DNA from: Cerioporus squamosus
Taxonomy: Eukaryota > Basidiomycota > Agaricomycetes > Polyporales > Polyporaceae
DNA: 40,893 bases
NCBI GenBank assembly: GCA_022592435.1
Contig: JABYQS010000261.1
Span: forward strand, 1-40,893
Direction: 5' to 3'
The translations under genes were made by a program, and so were the position numbers. Positions 9,339 to 19,135 of the stretch are shown here, piece after piece. The notes below the pieces were generated by a model. It saw only the letters and a program-made list of their open reading frames with translations, was not told the DNA's origin and searched no databases. The first letter of the stretch is position 1, and each line of letters opens with the position of its first letter.

Positions 9339-12300
9339 TCAGGGCGCACTCTTGCGCTTTTTGAAAGGGAAGGGCACCTTCTTCCCGTCGTTCTCGGCCT
9401 TCTTCATGCGTATCTGCTCGGGAGACATCTTCACGAGCTTATCGCAGGCCGCCGGGTGCTCGCTCTCGTAGTGGCCCCGCAGTGTCGGCCAGTCCGCGTC
9501 TTCGGGCAAGATCGTGACGGGAAAGTTGCTGAAGCTCTTTGAGCGTGCCCTGATTGTTGCGCAAGTGTCAGCCGGGACAGCGAGGAAAAGACGAGTGTGA
9601 TACTTACACGCATACTTTGCAATGGAGCTTGTCACGAATGTTGTCGTACATGAGCGGTATGTGCATTACGCCGAGTCCCTTAGCAGACGAGGCTCGAACG
9701 ACGACAGGGGGTGGAAGCTGGACAGCCGATGAGGACGACGGTAGTGAAAGATTCGAAAGATCGGCAACTGTCGGTGAGTGCGTCGGGGTAGGCCGAGGAG
9801 TGCTGGAAACCATAGCTGGTGGCATCGCAGCCGAGGGGAGCGGAACTGTAGGCCGGGCAGGAGCCGGCGGGGGAGGCGGAAGCTCAATGGAGGCGGGCAT
9901 GACCGTTAGCGGAGGTTGCGAAGCGACCTGAGCGATAGGCTTTGCCTGAATTTCCATGTGTGCGCCCGATCGCGGCTCAGAGTCAGGCACAGGCTTGACC
10001 TCCGACGAGGCAGTCGGAGTTGCGGCTGGTACCTCAGCGGACCGCATCTCCGAGTGGGTGGATGATAATGTAATCGAGGGAGCGACATCGACGTTCGCAG
10101 CTGGCTGCGCGTCGTCCATGTTCATCTCCTCGTCGGCCAGCTCCCCTTCCTCAGCAGCCTCCATCCTCTGCTTCTTGCTCGGCTGGTCACTCTCGTTCTC
10201 CTCAGCAGCAAGTACGCGCTTTCGGTCCGGGTGGACATCTTCCTGCACGCGGCGTGAGAAGGGCGGAAGATCCGAAGTGAGCTGCATGGGGGAAGAGTCC
10301 GTGCATGTAAGGTCGATGATCTCGAGCTCGCCGGAGACGTCTGCTCGTTCGAGGTCGGAGATGCCGAAGTGCAGCGTAGCCTCGCGCTGCTCGGCCTTCA
10401 CAGCCAGAGACGACGACGCATCGGACGGGTCGCTATCAGTTGGAGTGGTCGACGAGGACGCAGCGGAGGTAGGGCATGACGGGAACGATTGAGTGAGAGG
10501 CGATGTGGGCGTGGGCGGGAGATAGGACGCGGATGGCAGCGATGGAAGGACGGGAAGGTCGATTGACTCGCTCTGGTATTTGGTAATCAACATCTGCGTG
10601 TGCACTAGAAACCTTGCAGCAACAGACATACCTGCCGAAGAAGTTCCATGAGCTCATCGATATCACGTTGCTTGCGCTTTCGCTGTTCGTGTTGCTGCGC
10701 CAACTCTGGGATTGCGTCGTCAGAGGCATAAGATGGACAACCTAATATGAAGCACTCACCCACTGCGAACGCCGCATCAGGATCGGACTGGGGCGAATCA
10801 GGGGCGCTCTGTCGTTCTCGCTTAACCACAAGCGGAGACTTCTCCAACTTCACCTTCTGCTCCGCAGGAGAGTCGGGAGCGGAAAACACGGACTCGTAGG
10901 TGTAGACCGGCGTAGGCTTCGCCTGAGCCTTCTCTCGCAGCTGCGCGTTCTCCTCCTTCACCGCGGCCATCTCCTGCTGCAGCAGCGCATGGTCGCTCTT
11001 CAGCTCGTAGTACTCGACGACGAGCTTCGGCAAGTTGGTGTTCATCTTCTGCATCTCATCGACCGCGGCCTCCTTGTCCTTCTTGAACTGGTCGGCGACC
11101 TTAATCGCCGCGTCGCGCTCTACGGTCAGTCGAGCAATGTCTTGCTGCAGCGACACGCACTTCGCCATGACGGTCCGTAAGCGGTTTTCGCTAGTGACGA
11201 GCGTGACGTGCAGTCGCGCGTACTCTTCCGCAACGCGCTTGTGTGCCACACCCAGAGACTCAGCGATACTGTCGCGGAGAGGTTTAAGTGCGTTGAGCGC
11301 CGCCACGTGCGAGGCATCCTGGATAGTCATCAGTTTGGCCCCTCCTGAGTCTGGATGTGCTGTGGGAGGGGGAGTCGGCAGGGATTCTGAAGAAGGCTGC
11401 TGCGATCCGGTAGCGTGAGGCTGTTGAGTGGACGAAGCAGGGACAGGGCCTGTAGATGCATTAGCCTGCGGCGCGGAACGCGACTGAGCGGATGCTATCG
11501 GGCGTGGGCCCTGCGGCGGGTGGACACCACCAGGATGAGATGTTTGCCTGTTGTGGCAGCTCGGAGGTTGCGGATGTTGCATGGGAGCAGCCGATCTCGA
11601 CGTTTGCGATGGGCCGGCATGAGCCGTACTGGATCCATACTGTCCTTGTGGGTATTGACCGCCGCTTGGGGGCGGTCGCGCGTGTTGCTGGGGCATGTAG
11701 CCGTTCTGCTGTTGAGGTGCGTGAGGTGCCGACTGTGCGTTTCCCATGTTGTTCGGCGCGAAGGCGCCGTTGGGATACAACTGAACTGCGCTCTGTCAAT
11801 CGGCATGTCAGCCTGTGTCCTATCAACGAGCGACAACTTCAGAGTGTATTGCATGGGGATAGGGCGCGCGATCCTATTTGCTTTACAGGGGGTCGCTTCT
11901 ACTTCACCTGATCATCGATATCGCAGAAGAGTCATTTCCCTGCGACATGCAATGTCTTACGATCGAAGTCGGCCGGAGCAGCAATGACCGGGAGTGCTTC
12001 CAAGACCGGGCCAAACTACCGGGAGTGTCAAAATAAGAGCGGGCTCCCGCTTGGAAGCATGGGCGATTGACCGTGCCGCGTGCGACGCCGAACTCAATAT
12101 CGGCGTTAGTCACCTGGCCTAACTCCTGACATGTACAAACGCGTCTGTGGCGAATCTCCAGCGCAACAAACGTACATATAGACTGGAGTAACACCAAAGT
12201 TATGTAGCATGCTCCCCAGCAGGGGGCCAGACGAGTACATGCATAGGGGGGATGGACGGTCTTGTCAACGCCCCTCATTGTGAGCGGACCTGCGCCGTTT

Positions 12301-12704
12301 TCTAGTGCCCTTCCGCACATGCGGAGACAGGGAGGACCGATAAAACCATGACGCGGAAAGCAGATGTACGTACCTGTGTCCTCGTCCCCGTTCCACCACT
12401 TCCTGCTGGCAGGGCTTGATAGTGCTGTAGAGGGATCCCGGAATACTGCTGCTGCATTGGCATGGGATAGAGCTGCCGCGGACAAAGGCCTTTGTGAGCA
12501 TTTCCACGCGCGACAACCTCCTTTGATACTCACCGGGACCATTCCTCCGTGATTTGCGTTGTGTATGTTCGTCCCTTGTTGAGCAAGTTGATGGTGCTGT
12601 GCGACGGGGATGCCGGACGAAGCAGACGAATTTGACCCTGTTGGCCCGGAGATGCCCGCCCTCAGTCCCGACTGCGACAGCGGTTGGCCCGCGTATTCCA
12701 TCAT
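9339..12704 (-). CDS. Ser/Pro/Gln-rich coiled-coil protein with C-terminal C2-H2 motif, probably nuclear
   Basis: Six exons on the minus strand (12704-12534, 12472-12374, 11780-10760, 10705-10632, 10593-9608, 9549-9339) keep frame and encode 853 residues. The N-terminal 240 residues are Gln/Pro/Ser/Gly-rich and disordered. About 250-370 is heptad-rich coiled coil, followed by a basic run RKRKQR and, after a long acidic and Pro/Ser-rich part, KKQR beside acidic residues as a likely nuclear localisation signal. The C-terminus has Cys780-x2-Cys783 and His810-x4-His815, a zinc-finger-like set with 26 residues between the pairs. The last intron splits the motif. Intron 2 is unusually long (593 nt). 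A regulator or scaffold is possible; no family was recognised. The ATG at 12704 is the first with this reading. Confidence 0.75.
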
Positions 12705-14297
12705 GTTCGGCACCGGATTGCCCAGCGAGCAGAGAGGAGAGCAGCGCGAGCGTGAGGAATGCAGAGAGGGGAGAGATGGAGGGAGGAGGAAAGGGACGAG
12801 ATTGAGGAAGGAAGCTGAACTTGTGCTTATTATCAGTCGGGACCCTCGGCGAAAAGAAGCACGTTTATTCCCGCTCGATAAGGAAGGACTAACCTCCTCA
12901 ATGTGAATCGCGCAAATGCTATGCTGACTCGATTGATCAAGCTCGCTTGCAAGTCTAAACCTTACGATATCTAGACTATGATGTCGTTTCATTCCTCGAC
13001 ATCCTCCTCAACGTCAACACTGACGACTCTCCTTCGCTTTCTGGCATCACAGGGCACAGCAGAGTCTACAGAACTACGGGGCCCTCACAGAGTAGCGGCC
13101 CCTCTTTGCAATCTGACTCATCCGACAACGGGGCATCGTGCCGGGAGCCCTGCCTCGCGCTCATGTCCTCGGCCGTCGACCTGCCTATCGTGTCGGTCCC
13201 GCAGGCCAGAGTTGTTGGGTATATATTGATCCAGAGAGCACGGTGCGGGAGGCCTTCCCTTTGCAAGTAGGAGGGGGAGCTCACGTTGTGGTCGCACAGT
13301 GATTGTGGTGATCGGCGAGGACACGATGCTGCATCGTGTCTCCGTGTCCGTGATACGGCCGTACGGTCCAGATCTAGGTTTGCACGCCAGTCTTCGTAGT
13401 CTACATGCATGATGTGGTCCCGATAGGACTGTGGTCTCCAGCCAGGATGTTGTGGAGCAGGTGAGTGCCCGTCTCGTTGAACTCGTGATATTTACGTGAC
13501 GTTTATTCCAGGTATCGACCGTGTCGTACGCCTCATGACCGTGAGGCAGATAAGTATCCTCGAGGCATGTCAAGCGCGATCGAGGTAAGACGTATAGTTC
13601 TGCGTGTGTACCGTGCCTGATACTTGCCTGGCAATGAAAAGCTGTTTGTGCATCAGCATCTATCCTGGCATTTATCAGAATATGCATGCTACGCGAGACT
13701 TATGGGTATGCATCACCTCACTAGCAGAGCGAACTCAGATCCTCCTGAGCAGGAAGCTACGCTCATGTGTTCGTCGCACCCTGATTTCGGAGTCGAAGCA
13801 GGGGCATGCATGTCTGTCCTCGGATGAGCGCACTGAGGCGGCCTACAGGATTCCGAGTCTCTGGATCAGGTGTTATTTATTCCGTTCCATTGCTGACAAG
13901 TGCACGACGGTCACAACGGTCGCATCGCTTCACAGGTAAGTGGTACTCATGTTGACCTGCAGGATGGGAGGGCATCCTGTGGTGTCACATCTTGCTCCTT
14001 TTGTTTCGCAGTATACGAGATGATACCGTCTAACCAACAGGTCCGAGGCACTTGCCTGCGCCGCTGAGCTGCTATGCTATCTCTGCGCTGTTCTTGTGCA
14101 CTCGGTACTATACTTGAGAAGTCGGCTGCGGAGATAACCCCTGTGCTCCTAACCTCAGAACAGGGTTCGGCTAGCAAATCGGCGCTCGAATGTCAGCGCC
14201 AAGGGCTCAAGCTCCGCCCAAAAATGCCTCGCTGAGGCAGCAAGGTCGGCCGCTCAAAAAATGCAGAAGCTGGCAATCTCTTGCCCACACCACCACC
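12705..14297. other. Divergent intergenic region between the coiled-coil gene and IMP dehydrogenase
   Basis: About 1.6 kb separates two divergently transcribed genes and presumably holds both promoters. I could not support a protein gene. A GTGAGT...TTCCAG pair at about 13461-13511 on the plus strand resembles an intron, but the flanking frames are short. A 9-bp perfect hairpin lies at 13320-13340. An ATG at 14190 is in frame with IMP dehydrogenase but would add a 36-residue non-conserved extension. Confidence 0.5.
13320..13340. repeat. Perfect 9-bp inverted repeat with 3-nt loop
   Basis: GACACGATG at 13320-13328 is the exact reverse complement of 13332-13340, with CTG between. It could be a binding site for a dimeric regulator or a cruciform-prone site; no function is known. 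Confidence 0.5.
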
Positions 14298-16483
14298 ATG
14301 CCCTCCAACGTCCCCGCCGTTCTAGACGCCTCGCAGGCCATGGAGCACCTGAAGAGCTATGAACGCTCTGATGGCCTCTCCGTCGCAGATCTCATGGACT
14401 CGCGCGTCCACGGCGGGCTCACGTACAACGACTTCCTCCTCCTCCCCGGCAAGATCGACTTCGCCGCGAGCGAGGTGTCGACGGAGAGCCGTATCACGCG
14501 CAACGTCGTCCTCAAGACGCCGTTCATGAGCTCGCCCATGGATACCGTCACGGAGAGCGACATGGCCATCGCGCTGGCGGTAAGCTGCCTCGATCGCTGA
14601 CCGTGCGGATGTGTGTCCGACGCGTCCTTTCTCTTGCAGCTCCAGGGCGGTATTGGTGTTATCCACCACAACCAGCCGGCGGCCAGTCAGGCTGCGATGG
14701 TCCGTGCGGTCAAGCGACACGAAAACGGTTTCATAACCGACCCCGTAGTCCTCACCCCCAACCATCTCGTTGAGGATGTTCTCGATGTCAAGGAGCGTCT
14801 CGGCTTTGCTGGAATTCCCATCACCGGTGAGTCATATCATCCATGCTATCATGGCGCAGTGGGGGTGTGTAGGGGACGCTCGTTTCGCGCATATAGCCTG
14901 CAAATATGCGGTTATAAACCGACAGTGGCTCGTGTCGTGTGTTACCTCGTTTGCGTAGCCATCAGTGTGGCAGATCCCCTACTCTACTGTACGTGGGCGG
15001 CGAGTCCGCGCTACCACTCCTGCTGTTAAAGTGATGAATAAACATATGCATTCATAACCTTCGTTCTTCCGAACTAACGCGTTCTACGCGTGAATTGAGG
15101 AGAATTGCAAAGCTCTCTGATACGAACTAACTTACATGTGTCTGTGCAGTCGCTGACATCATCTTTAGACACTGGCAAGTTGGGTGGCAAGCTGGTCGGC
15201 ATCGTCACGAACAGGGATATCCAGTTCCGTGCCCCCTCTACGCCTCTTCACGAAGTTATGACCACCGAACTCGTTACCGCTCCTGAGGGTATCACCCTTC
15301 AGGAGGCCAACGATATCCTTCGCGATTCCAAGAAGGGTAAACTTCCCATCGTGAACAAGGAAGGCCGTCTCACGTCTCTCCTCGCTCGCTCGGACCTCCT
15401 CAAGAACAAGACTTACCCCCTCGCATCGAAGCTCCCTGAGAGCAAGCAGCTATATGCGGCTGCTGCTATCGGGACGCGCCCCGCAGACCGTGACCGTCTC
15501 GCGCTACTCGTCGAGGCTGGCCTGGACATCGTCATCCTTGACTCTTCCCAAGGCAACTCGATCTACCAGATTGAGATGATCAAGTGGATCAAGCAGACGT
15601 ACCCTAAGCTCGAAGTCATCGCCGGCAACGTCGTCACCCGCGAGCAGGCAGCCAGCCTCATCACTGCTGGCGCAGACGGTCTCCGGGTCGGCATGGGTTC
15701 GGGCTCGATCTGTATCACCCAGGAGGTCATGGCTGTTGGTCGCCCTCAGGCGACTGCCGTCTACGCGGTGGCAGAGTTCGCGCGCAAATTCGGCGTCCCC
15801 GTCATCGCTGACGGCGGCATTGGGAACGTTGGCCACATCGTCAAGGCCCTCGCTCTTGGTGCCGGGGCGGTCATGATGGGTGGTCTGCTGGCGGGTACGA
15901 CGGAGGCTCCCGGGGAGTACTTCTGGCACGAGGGCAAGCGTGTCAAGGCATACCGTGGCATGGGCAGTCTGGTCGGTATTCAGCGTATTCCGTCTCTTTT
16001 CCTATCGCTCATATGTCGCTTGTTCTACAGGAGGCGATGGAACAGGGCAAGCCCGTACCTCCTTCCGCGCAGCGGGGTGCATCCGGTCCGGGGTCGTCAA
16101 AGGCTCGGTCGAAGTCGTCGACGCATGAAAATGCAGCGACGAGCCGTTATTTCTCCGAGTCCTCTACGGTCAAGGTCGCGCAAGGCGTGTCTGGCGACGT
16201 TCAGGACAAGGGCACTGTTCACGCTTTCCTTCCCTACCTCTACACGGGTCTTCAGCACTCACTCCAGGACATCGGTGTCCGCAACGTGAACGAGCTCCAG
16301 GAATCTGCGCGCGCCGGCAAGACGCGCTTCGAGCTTCGTACGGCGAGCGCGCAGATCGAGGGAGGTGTGCACGGATTGAACTCGTGAGTCTCTTTGGCTG
16401 TTACGTCGTGCCAAGCCTTTGTTCTGACATTCTCTTGGCGACGTGTTTCTCCGTGCAGGTATACGAAGCGGCTCTTCTCATGA
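14298..16483 (+). CDS. IMPDH: Inosine-5'-monophosphate dehydrogenase
   Basis: The enzyme oxidises IMP to XMP with NAD+, the committed step of guanine nucleotide synthesis, as a cytosolic tetramer or octamer. Exons are 14298-14579, 14640-14826, 15169-15971, 16031-16383 and 16459-16483, giving 549 residues, about family length. The barrel starts with [11 protein letters not shown]; two CBS repeats lie at about 120-250; [15 protein letters not shown] with catalytic Cys338, ADGGI, and AYRGMGSL are all present. The flap holds Arg463-Tyr464, the water-activating dyad, after a Ser/Gly/Lys-rich stretch (about 432-460). The last exon adds only YTKRLFS, matching the conserved family ending. Intron 2 is 342 nt; the others are 59-75. 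The ATG at 14298 follows a CACCACC leader and matches the usual start of fungal homologues. Confidence 0.97.
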
Positions 16484-16899
16484 TCACACGGGTTGTAGGT
16501 GTAGCGTCACATTGTATCATTGGGTGTTGTATCATCAGTGCATCTTGCATAGTGTATCGGTTCTCACTCTGCCTGACCATGCCCCTTCCGTAGTCGAAGG
16601 TCTCGAAGAAGCTTCTGACAAGTCCAACCGTCGCATCCAGTTTTGCCGGCCAGCAGTAGGTCCGAGCCAGTTGCCCCTCGCTCACGTGGTCGAGCGGATC
16701 TTCCAAGCTACCTGCGCGATCCGTAAACCTTGAACTCGGGCCGCTCTATCGGTGCTTGATGTTCACCATGCAACTCGTTTCTCCGTTGTAGGCATCATCC
16801 ACGCCTGTCTCTCATGGCGCCCGAGGGCCTTCCGGCATGCCAGCAGGTCATTCGTGACACCGGGCTACCCTTACGCCAGTGCCCTTTCACCGGTCATTT

Positions 16900-16965
16900 C
16901 CCCGCACATTTCGCGTTGAATAGCCACTTCATTAGGCTCGGGACTTCTGACTGCTTCGTGCGGGG
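16900..16965. promoter_or_regulatory. Two candidate Cre1/CreA sites upstream of the xylanase
   Basis: CCCCGC at 16900-16905 and GCGGGG at 16960-16965 are opposite-orientation matches to the SYGGRG motif bound by the fungal glucose repressor. Paired sites upstream of a xylanase gene fit glucose repression, but the motif is short and common in GC-rich DNA. Confidence 0.35.
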
Positions 16966-17070
16966 TAACGACGTCGAGAAAACAACGCCGAGGCTTCCGT
17001 TACTGGCACTGACGACCGGAAAGTTGGAATGTGCGGCAGAACTGTGCGGCACCGAGGCATCGCGACGAGG

Positions 17071-17077
17071 TATAAGT
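17071..17077 (+). promoter_or_regulatory. TATA box of the GH10 xylanase gene
   Basis: TATAAGT lies 83 nt upstream of the xylanase ATG, followed by a CT-rich leader (TCCTCGTCC...CTCTCCTCC) typical of strongly expressed fungal secretory genes. Confidence 0.6.
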
Positions 17078-17159
17078 ACGGGGAAATGCGAGCTGTCTGG
17101 CTCCTCGTCCTAGTGCCCTCTCCTCCTCCGCCCTACGTGCCTTTTCCAAGCCGTGCAAA

Positions 17160-18880
17160 ATGAAGAGTCTCGCCGCCCTCGTCGCCCTCGCCACCGTGCT
17201 CGCGGTCCCGGCCAACGCTGTCGCTGTCTGGGGTCAATGTAGGTGCTCCCACGTTCGTCCTACTGTTGAAGTGTACTGATCCCTCGTTCGCAGGCGGAGT
17301 ACGTGCCTTCAGGCGTGTTCGCGTCGGTTGTGGTCTGACTGTTTTCTTCAGGGCATTGGCTACACCGGTTCCACCACCTGCGACGCTGGAAACACCTGCA
17401 TTAAGCTGAACGACTATTACTCCCAGTGCCAGCCCGGAGCGGGCCCGGCACCGACTACCACCCCGCAAGCACCACCTACTAGCACCGGCTCCCCTGCTCC
17501 CGCTGCGACCGGCCTCGACAAGGCGTTCAAGGCTAAGGGCAAGGTCTTCTTCGGCACTGCGTCCGACTCGAACCGCTTCAGCAACGCGCAGGACTCTGCG
17601 GTCACCATCCGCGAGTTCGGCGGCCTCACGCCCGAGAACTCCATGAAGTGGGATGCTGTAAGTCCTCTCCGTGCTTGCGGAGATCGATGAGAAGTTGCTA
17701 ACAGTTGACCTCCTTCTAGACTGAACGTAAGCTGCTGTGATCCACGAGGTTGTTGCTATGACACTGAAGAGACCGCTTCAGCCTCGCGCAACTCGTTCAG
17801 CTTCTCGGGCTCCGATGCGCTCGTCAACTACGCCACGCAGAACGGCATGCTCGTCCGTGCCCACACGCTCGGTACGTCCTTCCGCAGCCTGCTCTCTTCT
17901 TTCGCCCTGTTGCTCACACGCGCGCACGCACGCAGTCTGGCACTCGCAGCTCCCGTCCTGGGTCTCGGCGATCAACGACAAGGCGACGCTCACGTCCGTC
18001 ATCCAGAACCACATCGCGAACGTCGCGGGCCGGTACAAGGGCAAGGTCCGCTCGTGGGACGTCGTGAACGAGATCTTCAACGAGGACGGCACGCTCCGCT
18101 CCTCGGTGTTCTCCAACGTGCTCGGCCAGAGCTTCGTCAACATCGCGTTCCAGGCTGCGCGCCAGGCGGACCCTAACGCGATCCTGTACATCAACGACTA
18201 CAAGTGCGTCCTTCTCGTCTGTCTGCGTGGGTGGGTGTAGTTGTCTCACGCTGGTAATTGCAGCCTGGACAGCGTCAACGCGAAGGTCAACGGCCTCGTC
18301 AACCTTGTCAACTCGGTCAACAGCGGCAGCAAGCTCATCGACGGTATCGGCACTCAGATGCACCTTTCCGTGAGTACTCTCTCTCTCCTCTGCAGGTGAG
18401 ACAGTTCATTGACACATTGTATGCTGTGTAGGCTGGCGGTTCCAGCGGCGCGCTCTCGGCTCTGCAGAAGCTGGCCACCGCCAGCGTCGATGAGGTCGCC
18501 ATCACCGGTACGTCCCTCGTGAGCATGCGGTGTTACCCATACTGACACAATTCATCCTGCCCCTTGCAGAGCTCGATATCGTCAACGCTGTACGTCTTCG
18601 TCGCGTGATGAGTGTGAGAACCGTGTGCTCACGATTTTCTGTGTGCAGGGTGCCAACGACTACGCCACCGTCACGAAGGCTTGCTTGCAGGTGCCCAAGT
18701 GTGTCTCCATCACCGTCTGGGGTGTCCGCGATCCCGTACGTCATCACGTCCGCTCTGTTGGTGTGGCGCTTTGTTGACGTTCTATAGGACTCCTGGAGGG
18801 CGTCGAGCAACCCGCTCCTCTTCGACGCGAACTTCAACCCCAAGCCCGCGTACACCGCCGTCATGCAGGCACTGGCGTAA
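17160..18880 (+). CDS. Secreted CBM1-GH10 endo-1,4-beta-xylanase
   Basis: This extracellular enzyme cuts the beta-1,4-xylan backbone. Eleven exons encode 378 residues: 17160-17238, 17294-17298, 17352-17657, 17720-17726, 17782-17871, 17936-18203, 18264-18369, 18432-18507, 18570-18589, 18649-18735, 18788-18880. Exons 2 (5 nt) and 4 (7 nt) are microexons and exon 9 has 20 nt; each is needed to restore conserved residues. Residues 1-20 form a signal peptide. CBM1 is at 23-57 with WGQCGG, four Cys and YYSQC. A Thr/Pro/Ala linker follows, then the GH10 barrel from about 80. The acid/base is Glu208 (WDVVNE) and the nucleophile Glu313 (TELDI). HTLVWHSQLP and ITVWGVRD also match the family. A TATA box and candidate Cre1 sites lie upstream. 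Confidence 0.95.
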
Positions 18881-19135
18881 GTTGTGCTTTTTCGGAACTT
18901 TCCTCCGGTTGCGGGTTGCTCGTGTATACTATGGATTGGCGGATCGGAAGAAAATCATTCATTGCATCTACCAGATTCTCGCGAGCACTGCCGATCGCTT
19001 TGAGCCTTGTCAAACCGGGTGGTGCTTTACCGGCTTCACCCATCAGGGGCAGTAATGTATGGACACGACAAACTTGCGACGACTAGACATCCGTGTGCGT
19101 CGATCACCGCCCCTGCGAGCTATGCACCCCTCCCA

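Larger units (their letters stand above)
16484..17159. other. Intergenic: IMPDH 3' flank and xylanase promoter
   Basis: No gene was found. The right half carries two sites fitting the carbon-catabolite repressor consensus SYGGRG (16900-16905 reversed and 16960-16965) and a TATA box at 17071. Confidence 0.5.

Noticed and set aside
12978..13229. Plus-strand 83-residue ORF upstream of IMPDH
   Set aside because: Ser/Thr and Arg/Pro-rich composition without motif or splice signals; it looks like frame-open GC-rich DNA.
13118..13687. 189-residue minus-strand ORF in the IMPDH upstream region
   Set aside because: No recognisable domain; short ORFs overlap on both strands and no intron model improves it.
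14190..14297. In-frame upstream ATG for IMPDH
   Set aside because: It would add 36 non-conserved residues; the ATG at 14298 matches the usual fungal N-terminus.
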